Source: Kroppenstedtia sanguinis
Lineage (GTDB): Bacteria > Bacillota > Bacilli > Thermoactinomycetales > DSM-45169
Assembly: GCF_050433445.1 (NCBI RefSeq)
Contig: NZ_JBNPXF010000031.1
Coordinates: forward strand, 1-32,539
Length of the DNA stretch: 32,539 nucleotides
Reading direction: 5' to 3'
Shown here: positions 14,499 to 22,616 of the stretch, piece by piece
How positions within the stretch are numbered: position 1 is the stretch's first letter
How the letters are laid out: the number at the start of each line of letters is the position of its first letter
Notes under the pieces: generated by a model
Database searches by the model: none
What the model was told of the DNA's origin: nothing
The model's input: the letters and a program-made list of their open reading frames with translations, nothing else
Translations under genes and position numbers: made by a program

Positions 14499-15416
14499 TT
14501 ACACCTCAGCGGATCCAGTTGAAACCGCGTGATCTCTTGCGAAAAACTCTCCGCTCTGGATCTGTTCCAGCTCCCTTTTCAGATCCCGGGTGCTTAACCA
14601 CATCTTATAGATAATCGCCAATTCAAACACAAACAGGATGATAGCGCTGATCACTACCGATTCCGTGATCAAACCCGTAATCGGACCTACTATAAAAACA
14701 AACATCTGAAACTCAATCCCACTGAACAAGTGGGGACGGACTCGCGCTTCTTCCAGACGGTCTCTCACCTTCAGATACCAACCAAAATTTTTTTTAAATG
14801 CTTGGTTGAGATCCACTTTTTTCTTAGTCTGCTCCTCGAGCTGGGAATCAGATTCTTCCTCTTCCTCCCAAGTTTCGATTCCCTCTAATTCAAGGGTCTG
14901 CCGTGCATCCCGCTTGGCTTGACGTATTTTTTTCCGCATTTCACGGCGGAGTTTATACAGTTGCAAAGCATCCATATAACGCAACATATCCATGAAGATA
15001 ATCACGATCGCCAGGGCCAAATATGTCAAATCACCGGTTAACTGGAACTGTCCCGCCATCAATGCCAGACCGCAAATCACTACTCGCACTCGATCCAACA
15101 TATAGTCCAGCCACATTCCAAAAATGGATCCAGTTCCTTTTAAGCGTGCAATTTTTCCATCCATACAGTCCAGTACAAAGCTGAAATGAAACAAAACAGC
15201 ACCGATACATAGGGATACCGGATCTGCGCGGAAGAAGAACCAGGCAGCTACACATCCAAGCAAAAAAGCGCCTAACGAGATCTGGTTGGGTGTGACACGG
15301 GTGTGGTTGGCCAAGGGGAGCACCAATCGGGAAGCCAATGGATCCACCAGGAACACCGTCCACCAAGCATCTCGTTTTTTGTACGTTTTCTCTTTCACTT
15401 CCTCCAAAGAATGCAT
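14499..15416 (-). CDS. CDP-alcohol phosphatidyltransferase family membrane protein
   Basis: This 305-residue integral membrane enzyme would transfer a phosphatidyl or related group from a CDP-linked donor to an alcohol. The complete family motif D-x2-D-G-x2-A-R-x8-G-x3-D-x3-D lies at 83-108 (Asp83, Asp86, Gly87, Ala90, Arg91, Gly100, Asp104, Asp108), so it should be active. Membrane segments flank it, followed by an unusual hydrophilic insert at about 160-225. That insert is basic first (KLRREMRKKIRQAKRDAR), then very acidic (EEEEESDSQLEE). Two more membrane segments and a short tail close the protein. Acceptor and donor cannot be inferred. Start ATG 15416 has GGGAGG at 9-base spacing. Its 5' region carries element copy A, which may have displaced its promoter. 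Confidence 0.85.
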   Translation of the reverse strand: MHSLEEVKEKTYKKRDAWWTVFLVDPLASRLVLPLANHTRVTPNQISLGAFLLGCVAAWFFFRADPVSLCIGAVLFHFSFVLDCMDGKIARLKGTGSIFGMWLDYMLDRVRVVICGLALMAGQFQLTGDLTYLALAIVIIFMDMLRYMDALQLYKLRREMRKKIRQAKRDARQTLELEGIETWEEEEESDSQLEEQTKKKVDLNQAFKKNFGWYLKVRDRLEEARVRPHLFSGIEFQMFVFIVGPITGLITESVVISAIILFVFELAIIYKMWLSTRDLKRELEQIQSGEFFARDHAVSTGSAEV

Positions 15417-15459
15417 GCAATTGACCTCCCTAAATTTGTTCTTTCTTTTTTCCTCTTAG

Positions 15460-15679
15460 GTCGAATTGCAGGGCTGGATTAACCATCAAGTGGATGATGG
15501 GAACGAAACGACCCTTTCGCTCTTCCCATTGCCCCCCATCATAAAATACCGCTTGAGGGGACGGGGAGGGTGGGACGGTTACGATCTCTTGCAAAAAGCG
15601 CAAAGACTCTTCACCCTCCCGCCATCCCCACCTTATTTCCCGCCTAAAATAGGGCTAATCAACACGCCTGGTCGAATTG
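15460..15679 (-). mobile_element. Interspersed element copy A (MITE-like) with 9-bp target duplication
   Basis: The element is 15469-15670 (202 bp). It is flanked by perfect direct repeats GTCGAATTG at 15460-15468 and 15671-15679. Its termini are imperfect inverted repeats, CAGGCGTGTTGATTAGCC and CAGGGCTGGATTAACC. It matches copy B at about 90 percent by eye, in opposite orientation. It holds no transposase. Internal inverted segments (GGGAGGGTG with CACCCTCCC type) predict a folded transcript. It lies in the gap before the phosphatidyltransferase gene; the gap 15417-15814 holds otherwise only a terminator and AT-rich DNA. Confidence 0.85.
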
Positions 15680-15755
15680 GACCTCTCTTATAATTATTCC
15701 ATAGCAGGGCGATATTCCCTTTCGTTCTTTTCTTATATATCGCACCTTTCCAACT

Positions 15756-15791
15756 AAAAAGCGGTCCTTTGATAAAAAGGAACCGCTTTTT
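15756..15791 (-). terminator. Bidirectional terminator after the sugar ABC ATPase gene
   Basis: Arms 15756-15770 and 15776-15791 (AAAAAGCGGTCCTTT and its complement with one bulge) enclose a 5-base loop. T-runs occur on both strands. It lies 24 bases past the ATPase stop. Confidence 0.9.
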
Positions 15792-15814
15792 CTTTATGCT
15801 CCCCTAAAGCGGGA

Positions 15815-16924
15815 TCAGAACAAGGCGACTTCCGTCTCCTTGTCAAAGACGTGCACTTTATTCATATCCAAAGCCAGTTTCACCTGATTACCAGCGGCAA
15901 ACCCGGTACGAGCATTCACCCGAGCGGTCACCCATTCTTCAGTGAGCCCTGATAAATAGAGATACATCTCCGAACCCATGTTTTCCGCTACTTCCACCTG
16001 AGCTGTAAAACAGCTTTCTGGAGCTGACTCCAAAAAGAGGGGCTCATCATGGATGTCTTCGGGGCGGATTCCAAAGATCACTTCTTGGCCTATCTTCTCT
16101 TGTTCTCGCAGAATCTTCCCTTTCCCCTCGGGGATCTTGACATCCAGACCGCTTCCCTTGAAGTGAACCGCTCCGCTTTCTTCCTCCAGGCGTCCGTGAA
16201 TGAAGTTCATCGATGGAGATCCGATGAATCCGGCGACAAACACATTGGCGGGATGTTGATAGATCTCGGTGGGCGTGTCCGCCTGCTGGATTACTCCATC
16301 TTTCATCACCACGATCCGATCCCCCATCGTCATCGCTTCCGTCTGGTCATGAGTAACATAGACAATGGTGGTCTTCAGCCGCTGATGCAATTTGCTGATC
16401 TCAGTCCGCATCTGTACCCGGAGTTTGGCATCCAGATTGGACAGGGGCTCGTCCATCAAAAATGCCTGGGGCTCCCTGACAATGGCCCGGCCGAGAGCGA
16501 CCCGCTGTCGTTGTCCACCAGAGAGAGCCTTCGGTTTGCGGTCCAACAGGTGTTCGATATCCAGGATTTTGGCCGCATCCCGCACCCGTTTGTTAATCTC
16601 ATCTTTCTTAAATTTGCGAAGTTTAAGACCAAACGCCATGTTTTGAAATACATTCATATGCGGATAGAGTGCGTAGCTTTGGAACACCATCGCAATGTCC
16701 CGGTCCTTCGGGGGTACATCGTTCACCATGTGATCGCCGATATATAATTCCCCTTCTGAAATCTCCTCCAAACCGGCAACCATACGGAGAGTGGTCGACT
16801 TTCCGCAACCTGAGGGACCGACCAACACCAAAAATTCCTGGTCCTTGATCTCCAGGTTGAAGTCATCCACTGCCGTGACATCCCCGTAACGTTTGTAGAT
16901 ATGATTCAGTTTGAGTTGTGCCAT
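15815..16924 (-). CDS. ugpC: Carbohydrate ABC transporter ATPase (UgpC/MalK/MsmX type)
   Basis: This ATPase energises CUT1-type sugar importers and in Bacillales is often shared by several of them (MsmX). I use ATG 16924 (AGGGG 9 bases upstream), which gives the usual 369 residues; the frame runs open further upstream to 17008 but without a good site. Order: Walker A GPSGCGKST (36-44), Q-loop FQSYALYPHM (81-90), signature LSGGQRQR (134-141), Walker B FLMDEP (155-160), D-loop SNLDAKLR, switch His in YVTHDQTEAM (about 189-198). A C-terminal regulatory OB-fold domain follows (about 240-369). No permease genes are nearby, which fits a shared ATPase. A PucR-type regulator lies upstream, and element copy B sits between them. 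Confidence 0.92.
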   Translation of the reverse strand: MAQLKLNHIYKRYGDVTAVDDFNLEIKDQEFLVLVGPSGCGKSTTLRMVAGLEEISEGELYIGDHMVNDVPPKDRDIAMVFQSYALYPHMNVFQNMAFGLKLRKFKKDEINKRVRDAAKILDIEHLLDRKPKALSGGQRQRVALGRAIVREPQAFLMDEPLSNLDAKLRVQMRTEISKLHQRLKTTIVYVTHDQTEAMTMGDRIVVMKDGVIQQADTPTEIYQHPANVFVAGFIGSPSMNFIHGRLEEESGAVHFKGSGLDVKIPEGKGKILREQEKIGQEVIFGIRPEDIHDEPLFLESAPESCFTAQVEVAENMGSEMYLYLSGLTEEWVTARVNARTGFAAGNQVKLALDMNKVHVFDKETEVALF

Positions 16925-17021
16925 GATGAAACCCCTTTCATTCTCCGTTTCTCCCATTGTACCTCGAGCAGAGAAGGGGCTCCACCGGCAAGGCGACCAA
17001 AAATTCACGGCTTCATTTGAG

Positions 17022-17243
17022 CAATTTGCCCAGGCGTGTTGATTAGCTCTATTTCAGGCAGGAAAACAGGTCGGGATGGTGGGAGGGTGAAGAGCCTTTG
17101 CACTCTTTGCAAGAGATCGGAGCCGTCCCACCCTCCCCGTCCCCTCAAGCGGTATTTTATGATGGGGGGCAATGGAAAGAGCGAAAGAGTCGTTTCGTTC
17201 CCATCATCCACTTGATGGTTCATCAACAGTCCTGCAATTTGCC
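17022..17243 (+). mobile_element. Interspersed element copy B (MITE-like) with 9-bp target duplication
   Basis: The element is 17031-17234 (204 bp), flanked by perfect direct repeats CAATTTGCC at 17022-17030 and 17235-17243. The ends are CAGGCGTGTTGATTAGC and, inverted, CAGGACTGTTGATGAACC, agreeing at about 14 of 18 positions. It has inserted into the 3' end of the PucR-type regulator gene, whose stop codon (17204-17206) now lies inside the element. Element plus one duplication is 213 bp, a multiple of three. Confidence 0.88.
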
Positions 17244-18250
17244 CATGACCGGCAACGGCGGGACAACCGGAGAACCAACCGGATCCGAAAGGCATCTTCA
17301 AAGCGACGGGCATCCAGACCGGTTTCCTGCTTGAGCCGATCCAGACGATAAATCAATGTATTTCGGTGGATAAACATCCTGCGAGCGGTTTCACTCACAT
17401 TGAGATCCTGTTCCAGAAAGGTTTCCAGTGTTCGGCATAGCTCCTCATCCTCCCAGAAAGGGGAGATGGGCAGATCCGCAAAATATTGTTTTACTACTTC
17501 CTCATCCAGCGATTCCAGCAATTTCTCCAAAGAAAATTGCCAGGTGGTGTACGCCAGATCTCCGGGGAGATAGATTCGACCCAGCCGCCAGGTGTCCCGC
17601 AACACCGCTATCGCCCGGGGCAAAAGGTGGGCCTCATGAATCCCTGGATGAACCACCACCTTCACATCCTCCCCCGCTTCTGTGGTGATCACTTCCGCTA
17701 GTCCCCAAGCCGCTTCTTCCAGCCCTCTTTCCCACCTCTGTGGCCCTTCGCCATGAATAAAGGAAAGAGGCAACAGGAGAAGCGATTCTCCCCCATCAAG
17801 GGGAACCAACCAGGCTCGCCCCTCAAAATAACTGCTCACCACCTTTTTCAAACTGCTCATCCTCTCGCAAGAGAGGACCGAATGAACTGCCAAAAAGGGA
17901 ACCCGCTCCTCTTGGAATAGCTCCTCCACTGACAGCGGAGGAGGGGAGGATTCTCCACGAATCTCTGTCAGTTGCAACCACCTCTCCAAAATGGCTGGGG
18001 GTTCCGCTGAGTCCGATGCTCGAAGCCAGTTCTGTCTCCACTCCTCCAGAAAGAGGTGGACAAGTGCTTTTTCTTGCTCGGTAAGCCCACCCTTCACCCA
18101 CAACCGGTAGGCTCGGTCCAAGGGAAAGGAATCCGAAACAGAGGATTGCGACAGTTCCTCCTGCAAAACCTTCACTCTTTTTCCCAAGGCCTCCTCCAAT
18201 CGACTCGCCAGTCGGGAAAACCTCCTATCTCGCAAAAAACTCCCTCCCAT
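17204..18250 (-). CDS. PucR/CdaR-type helix-turn-helix regulator, 3' end formed by an inserted element
   Basis: This protein of about 348 residues has no signal peptide or membrane segment. The C-terminal part is the PucR/CdaR HTH_30 domain (about 275-330): LCRTLETFLEQDLNVSETA, then HRNTLIYRLDRLKQETGLD, the recognition-helix region. The middle (about 120-260) resembles the GGDEF-like domain of CdaR regulators (GESLLLLPLSF, then VVVHPGIHEAHLLPRAI); its ligand is unknown. I choose ATG 18250 (GGAG 6 bases upstream) over GTG 18256. The last ten residues (RTVDEPSSG region) and the stop are encoded by element copy B. It precedes the sugar ATPase gene on the same strand, so it may govern carbohydrate uptake; that is inference. 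Confidence 0.8.
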   Translation of the reverse strand: MGGSFLRDRRFSRLASRLEEALGKRVKVLQEELSQSSVSDSFPLDRAYRLWVKGGLTEQEKALVHLFLEEWRQNWLRASDSAEPPAILERWLQLTEIRGESSPPPLSVEELFQEERVPFLAVHSVLSCERMSSLKKVVSSYFEGRAWLVPLDGGESLLLLPLSFIHGEGPQRWERGLEEAAWGLAEVITTEAGEDVKVVVHPGIHEAHLLPRAIAVLRDTWRLGRIYLPGDLAYTTWQFSLEKLLESLDEEVVKQYFADLPISPFWEDEELCRTLETFLEQDLNVSETARRMFIHRNTLIYRLDRLKQETGLDARRFEDAFRIRLVLRLSRRCRSWANCRTVDEPSSG

Positions 18251-18280
18251 CTTCACTCCAGTATTTCACTCAAAACAGAT

Positions 18281-18307
18281 AAAAAAGAAGGAGCGACCCC
18301 GCTCCTT
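18281..18307 (-). terminator. Terminator of yvlD
   Basis: A perfect 8-bp stem AAGGAGCG/CGCTCCTT (18288-18295 and 18300-18307) with a 4-base loop is followed on the minus strand by CTTTTTT. It separates yvlD from the regulator gene. Confidence 0.9.
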
Positions 18308-18347
18308 CGAAGGGAGAACAGCCTCCTGTTTCTCCCGCCGTGATTTT

Positions 18348-18695
18348 TCAATCCCGCAACCCCTTCCAGATCCCATTTAACAGCCAGGAGATCACACTGA
18401 CCAAGATGGAACCCAACAGGGCACCGATGAACCCACCCACGGTAAATCCGGGTACCAGCATACCGGTGACCCAAAACAGGAGTGCGTTCAGCACAAATAT
18501 AAACAGGCCCAAAGTGATAAAGGAGATCGGCAGTGTCAAGAAAACGATCACCGGACGGATAAATGTATTGATCATTCCCAGCACTAACGCCACCAACAGA
18601 GCCGTGCCAAATCCCTCCACCTCAATCTGCGGAATCAGCTGGGCAGCCAGCAAGACTGCTAAAGCGTTCAATAACAGACGGATAATCATTCCCAA
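18348..18695 (-). CDS. yvlD: YvlD-family small membrane protein (phage holin superfamily IV, PF04020)
   Basis: This 115-residue protein is almost wholly hydrophobic with four predicted membrane segments (about 3-22, 29-47, 55-80, 85-112). It has the family's NTFIRPVIVFLTLPISFITLGLF-like pattern, with a charged turn between helices 2 and 3. Despite the superfamily name these are cellular proteins of unknown role, linked in B. subtilis to envelope stress clusters. Start TTG 18695 has AGGAGG at 8-base spacing; ATG 18689 is an alternative with 14. It has its own promoter and terminator. Its place between uvrA and hprK matches B. subtilis yvlD. Confidence 0.85.
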   Translation of the reverse strand: MGMIIRLLLNALAVLLAAQLIPQIEVEGFGTALLVALVLGMINTFIRPVIVFLTLPISFITLGLFIFVLNALLFWVTGMLVPGFTVGGFIGALLGSILVSVISWLLNGIWKGLRD

Positions 18696-18729
18696 CTTTC
18701 ATACCTCCTCACAAATTTCTATTTCTTAT

Positions 18730-18758
18730 AGTATCCCAACCTAACCATTCTGGTGCAA
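18730..18758 (-). promoter_or_regulatory. Candidate promoter of yvlD
   Basis: Minus-strand TTGCAC (plus 18753-18758) is 17 bases from GATACT (plus 18730-18735), followed directly by ATAAG. Both boxes are partial matches to SigA consensus. Confidence 0.4.
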
Positions 18759-18924
18759 GCTGACTTTTTTCTGAGTTTGAAACGATCCTCGCCGACTGAA
18801 GACCTCCTGAGTGAGCTGACAGACGTCCATTTGCGGATTCTTCCTCCAAAGGTTTCAAACGCCTTTCCGTCCAGCCAAGTATCGAATAGTTTGGAATCAG
18901 ATACACAAGAAAGGAGGAAGGGAA

Positions 18925-19155
18925 ATGCTCACTTCCCTGCGACGCCTGTTCCAGCGGAGGTTTCCCCATTTGTTTGGCAGAATGAAAGGATGGTCCAATT
19001 TTCGGGGTGGACTCGGTATGAAAAGGGGACTCGGCCTCTTCAGCGGAATTGGAGATTTTTTGCCCAAAGTGATGAATATGTGGGGAAAAGTTCGCTCCTT
19101 CTGGTCCATAATCAGCCCCCTCCGCAACATGATGAAATCCCTGATCGCCAGGTAA
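18925..19155 (+). CDS. Small basic amphipathic protein (76 aa), function unknown
   Basis: ATG 18925 follows AAAGGAGGAAGG, a very strong site, and the gene ends 4 bases before a bidirectional terminator. It is therefore very likely a real single gene, the only plus-strand gene in this part. The protein is rich in Arg, Lys, Gly, Phe and Trp and has no acidic cluster. An N-terminal basic/aromatic part (RRLFQRRFPHLFGRMKGW) is followed by a glycine-rich stretch (FRGGLGMKRGLGLFSGIG) and an amphipathic helix (LPKVMNMWGKVRSFW). The composition recalls small spore proteins of the YqfQ/VrrA kind, but the match is too loose to name it. Confidence 0.65.
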   Translation: MLTSLRRLFQRRFPHLFGRMKGWSNFRGGLGMKRGLGLFSGIGDFLPKVMNMWGKVRSFWSIISPLRNMMKSLIAR

Positions 19156-19158
19156 TGG

Positions 19159-19196
19159 AAAAGCCGGCCCTGTCCCGTGGGACTGGACCGGCTTTT
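19159..19196. terminator. Bidirectional terminator between the small gene and the DUF302 gene
   Basis: Outer arms AAAAGCCGGCCC (19159-19170) and GGACCGGCTTTT (19185-19196) pair with one mismatch. An inner GTCCC/GGGAC stem (19172-19176, 19179-19183) extends the hairpin. T-tracts lie at both ends. Confidence 0.88.
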
Positions 19197-19208
19197 CTGT
19201 GATTCCGG

Positions 19209-19598
19209 TTATTTGACGGCATCGATCACCTGGACCAGAGTTTCTTCCACTTCGATAGCAATTTGCTTCAAATCCTCATCTTCCGTCATCGCCATCAGGG
19301 AAGTGGGACGGAGAAGCCCGATATGGGTTTTCAAGGTTTCCTCACTCCGATAAACCACGATCTTGCAAGGGAGAAAATAACCGCCCTTCTGGTTGCGGAT
19401 CAACACTTTCTTGGCAACATCCGGATTGCAGACTTCCAGTACGCGAAAGTCCTGTTCTAAGGCGATACCTTTTTCCATCAGCTTGGTGGGAATGTCCAGT
19501 TTCCACAAGACTCCAAACTGGTGGTCAGAGAGTGTACGCTCCAAAGCTGTGATCGCTTCGTCCACTGTCTTTGGGGTTTCCACCGTATAATCAAACAT
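19209..19598 (-). CDS. DUF302 domain protein
   Basis: This 129-residue cytoplasmic protein consists of one DUF302 domain: FDYTVETPKTVDEAITALE, then HQFGVLWKLDIPTKLMEKG, the central EVCNPDVAKKVL and PCKIVVYR blocks, and an acidic helical end. The family forms a small dimeric alpha/beta fold; its role is unknown, and some members are fused to or sit beside redox or metal proteins. The conserved Cys of EVCNP (near residue 61) and Cys of LPCK (near 79) are present. I start at ATG 19598 with AGGGGGGA at 7-base spacing; the frame is open further upstream to 19664 without a good site. It stands alone between uvrA and the small gene. Confidence 0.85.
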   Translation of the reverse strand: MFDYTVETPKTVDEAITALERTLSDHQFGVLWKLDIPTKLMEKGIALEQDFRVLEVCNPDVAKKVLIRNQKGGYFLPCKIVVYRSEETLKTHIGLLRPTSLMAMTEDEDLKQIAIEVEETLVQVIDAVK

Positions 19599-19711
19599 CC
19601 GATTCCCCCCTATCGATTTCCTACAATATAATTTTACACGATCCTGCACTTTAGGGTGTGTCATCTTTCCTAAGCTCTGCGAAGCTTCAATCCGATACGA
19701 AAGGCCACTGG

Positions 19712-19733
19712 AAAACCCGTGTCAGCCGGTTTT
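19712..19733 (-). terminator. Possible weak terminator at the uvrA stop codon
   Basis: On the minus strand AAAACCG and CGGGTTTT pair (one bulged G) around the uvrA TGA codon, with only four T following. This is a weak candidate for the end of the uvrB-uvrA operon. Confidence 0.35.
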
Positions 19734-22613
19734 ACCTCCGGCCTGGCGAGAGATTCCTTCAAGCAGCTCCTGATGGAAGCGCTCCATCCGGTGCCGGTCT
19801 CTTTCCAGAATCGGCCGCAGAAACTGTCCGGTGTAAGACGCATCCACTTTGGCGACCTCCTCCGGAGTTCCCGTGGCGACGATGGTGCCGCCCCCCGTCC
19901 CCCCTTCGGGTCCGAGGTCAATCAGGTAATCCGCTGTCTTGAGCACATCTAGATTATGTTCGATCACCAAGACGGAATCGCCATTTTCCACCAGCCGCTG
20001 TAATACATGCAACAGGCGGGAAATGTCGTCTACATGGAGACCTGTAGTCGGCTCATCCAAAATGTAGAGCGTGCGCCCCTTGCTTCGCTTGTACAGCTCG
20101 GAAGCCAATTTCACTCGCTGGGCTTCACCGCCGGATAGAGTCGTGGCAGGCTGACCCAGTTTGAGATAACCTAGGCCCACATCAAACAGGGTTTGCAGTT
20201 TCCGCTGAATGCGGGGAATGTTTTTAAAAAACTCTAGCGCATCCTCCACCCGCAGATCCAACACATCAGAGATGTTTTTCCCTTTGTATTTCACTTCCAG
20301 GGTATCCCGATTGTACCGCTTGCCCTTGCATTCTTCACAGGGAACATAGACATCCGGCAGGAAATGCATTTCAATCTTGATGATCCCATCTCCCCGGCAA
20401 GCTTCACAACGCCCCCCCTTGACATTGAAACTGAACCGGCCCTTTTTATATCCCCGTACCTTGGCCTCCTGGGTGTTGGCATAGACATCCCGGATATCGT
20501 CAAAAACACTGGTGTAGGTGGCCGGGTTGGAACGTGGGGTGCGACCGATAGGGGATTGGTCGATGTTGATCACTTTGTCCAGATGTTCCATCCCCTGGAT
20601 CGCCCGGTGCTTGCCGGGAATCCATTTCGATTTGTTCAACTCCCGGGCCAGCGATTTCAACAAGATCTCATTGACCAGGGTGCTTTTGCCGGAGCCGGAG
20701 ACTCCACTGACACAGGTGAAGACGCCGAGGGGAATTTTGACGTTGACGTTTTTCAGATTGTTCTCCCTAGCCCCTTTGATCTCTACCCAGTTGCCATTGG
20801 GCTGGCGTCGCTCCTCCGGTAGGGGGATGAACTTGCGCCCTGACAGATACTGCCCGGTGAGGGAGTGGTCCGTCTCCATCACCTCTTCCGGGGTTCCCTG
20901 GGCCACGATATAGCCTCCATGGGTTCCCGCCCCAGGGCCAACGTCGATGATGTGGTCAGCGGCCAGCATCGTATCTTCATCATGCTCCACCACGATCAGG
21001 GTATTGCCCAGGTTACGCATCTCTTCCAAGGTTCGGATCAGCTTGGCGTTGTCCCGCTGGTGAAGCCCAATGCTGGGTTCATCCAGAATATAGAGAACCC
21101 CCATTAGCTTCGAACCGATCTGGGTGGCCAGTCGGATCCGCTGCGCTTCCCCGCCGGATAAGGTACCGGCGGCTCGGTTTAATGTGAGATAGTTCAGCCC
21201 CACATTGATCAGAAAACCGAGGCGGTTATCAATCTCTTTCAGGATTTGCCGTCCGATGGTCCTCTCCTTTTCCGTCAGTTCCAGATGGGAGATAAACTCC
21301 CGTGCTTCCTGAATCGACAAGGAGGTGACCTTATGGATGTTCTGTTCACCCACCCGGACACTGAGGCTCTCTTTGCGCAGTCTCGCTCCCTGACAGGTGG
21401 GGCAAGCTTTGTTGCTCATATAGTTTTCAATCTGCTCCCGGATCATGTCAGAGCCTGTCTCCCGGAAACGACGTTCCAGATTATTCAGCACCCCTTCAAA
21501 TCGAATCTGAAGTTGCCTCATCTGGCCGTCTGTCTCATAGCGAAACGGGATTCGTTCGCCAGTTCCATGGAGGATTTTTTTTAGATCTCCCTTGGGTAGC
21601 TTCTTTACCGGCACATCCATGTCGATTCCATAATGATTGCAGACCGACTCCAACAGCGAGGGGTAGTAAGTGCTGGTCTTCCCAACCCAAGGTTCCACAG
21701 CTCCTTCATGCAGACTTTTGCTCTTGTCCGGGATCACCAAGTTGGGGTCCACCTCCATCCGGCTCCCCAATCCGTCACAGGTGGGACAGGCTCCGAAGGG
21801 ACTGTTGAAGGAGAACATCCGCGGGGACAACTCGTCCATACTGAAGCCGCATTCGGGACAAGCCAGATTTTGGCTGAACAGCATCTCCTCCCCATCGATC
21901 ACATCGATCAATACCTTACCCTGGGCCAGGCTGAGGGCGGTTTCCAGAGAGTCGGTGAGCCGAGTTTCAGTCCCCGGCTTGACCACGATCCGATCGACAA
22001 CGACTTCAATGGTGTGTTTTTTGTTTTTCTCCAGTTGAATCTCCTCGGCGAGATCCCAGATCTCTCCGTCCAAACGGATCCGGACAAACCCCTGCTTCCG
22101 GATCTCCTCAAGCAGCTTGGTATGCTCCCCTTTACGCCCTTCCACGATCGGAGCCAGAATCTGAATCCGGGTTCGTTCCGGCAACTCCATGATCCGATCC
22201 GTCATCTGTTGTACCGTCTGAGAAGTGATCTCGATTCCGTGCTCCGGACAATAGGCACGCCCCACCCGGGCATAGAGCAGACGAAGATAATCATAGATCT
22301 CCGTAACCGTTCCTACTGTAGACCGGGGATTGCGGCTGGTCGTCTTCTGGTCGATAGAAATCGCCGGAGAAAGTCCTTCGATAGAATCGATATCGGGTTT
22401 ATCCATCTGCCCCAGAAACTGACGGGCATATGCAGACAGGGATTCCACATATCGCCGTTGCCCCTCGGCATAGATGGTGTCAAAGGCGAGTGAAGATTTC
22501 CCGGATCCCGACAGACCTGTCAGTACAACCAATTGATCCCGGGGGATGGTCACATCCACCTCTTTCAGGTTGTGAACGCGGGCCCCGCGTATAATAATAT
22601 TTTCCTGGGCCAC
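19722..22613 (-). CDS. uvrA: Excinuclease ABC subunit A
   Basis: UvrA is the damage-recognition ATPase of nucleotide excision repair; a UvrA dimer loads UvrB on damaged DNA. The 963-residue length is normal. Two ABC modules are present: Walker A GLSGSGKSS near 32-40 and GVSGSGKST near 650, signatures LSGGEAQRIRLA near 490 and LSGGEAQRVKLA near 840. Zinc modules are CPECGF followed by CPTC (about 254-280) and CEACRGDG followed by CEEC (about 745-775). The start is GTG 22613, with GGAGGG about 12 bases upstream inside the uvrB end. Only 3 bases separate it from uvrB, so the two are one operon under the LexA-type promoter. Confidence 0.97.
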   Translation of the reverse strand: MAQENIIIRGARVHNLKEVDVTIPRDQLVVLTGLSGSGKSSLAFDTIYAEGQRRYVESLSAYARQFLGQMDKPDIDSIEGLSPAISIDQKTTSRNPRSTVGTVTEIYDYLRLLYARVGRAYCPEHGIEITSQTVQQMTDRIMELPERTRIQILAPIVEGRKGEHTKLLEEIRKQGFVRIRLDGEIWDLAEEIQLEKNKKHTIEVVVDRIVVKPGTETRLTDSLETALSLAQGKVLIDVIDGEEMLFSQNLACPECGFSMDELSPRMFSFNSPFGACPTCDGLGSRMEVDPNLVIPDKSKSLHEGAVEPWVGKTSTYYPSLLESVCNHYGIDMDVPVKKLPKGDLKKILHGTGERIPFRYETDGQMRQLQIRFEGVLNNLERRFRETGSDMIREQIENYMSNKACPTCQGARLRKESLSVRVGEQNIHKVTSLSIQEAREFISHLELTEKERTIGRQILKEIDNRLGFLINVGLNYLTLNRAAGTLSGGEAQRIRLATQIGSKLMGVLYILDEPSIGLHQRDNAKLIRTLEEMRNLGNTLIVVEHDEDTMLAADHIIDVGPGAGTHGGYIVAQGTPEEVMETDHSLTGQYLSGRKFIPLPEERRQPNGNWVEIKGARENNLKNVNVKIPLGVFTCVSGVSGSGKSTLVNEILLKSLARELNKSKWIPGKHRAIQGMEHLDKVINIDQSPIGRTPRSNPATYTSVFDDIRDVYANTQEAKVRGYKKGRFSFNVKGGRCEACRGDGIIKIEMHFLPDVYVPCEECKGKRYNRDTLEVKYKGKNISDVLDLRVEDALEFFKNIPRIQRKLQTLFDVGLGYLKLGQPATTLSGGEAQRVKLASELYKRSKGRTLYILDEPTTGLHVDDISRLLHVLQRLVENGDSVLVIEHNLDVLKTADYLIDLGPEGGTGGGTIVATGTPEEVAKVDASYTGQFLRPILERDRHRMERFHQELLEGISRQAGGKTG

Positions 22614-22616
22614 AGT

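Noticed and set aside
15466..15693. Conserved peptide-like frames inside the interspersed elements
   Set aside because: Similar frames appear in copies A and B only because the DNA is similar. Copy C breaks them, and no start signal exists. The conserved thing is the DNA or RNA, not a protein.
21633..22493. 286-codon plus-strand open frame opposite uvrA
   Set aside because: It lies wholly antisense to a clear uvrA, with no ribosome binding site and no recognisable protein. Codon bias of uvrA explains the open frame.
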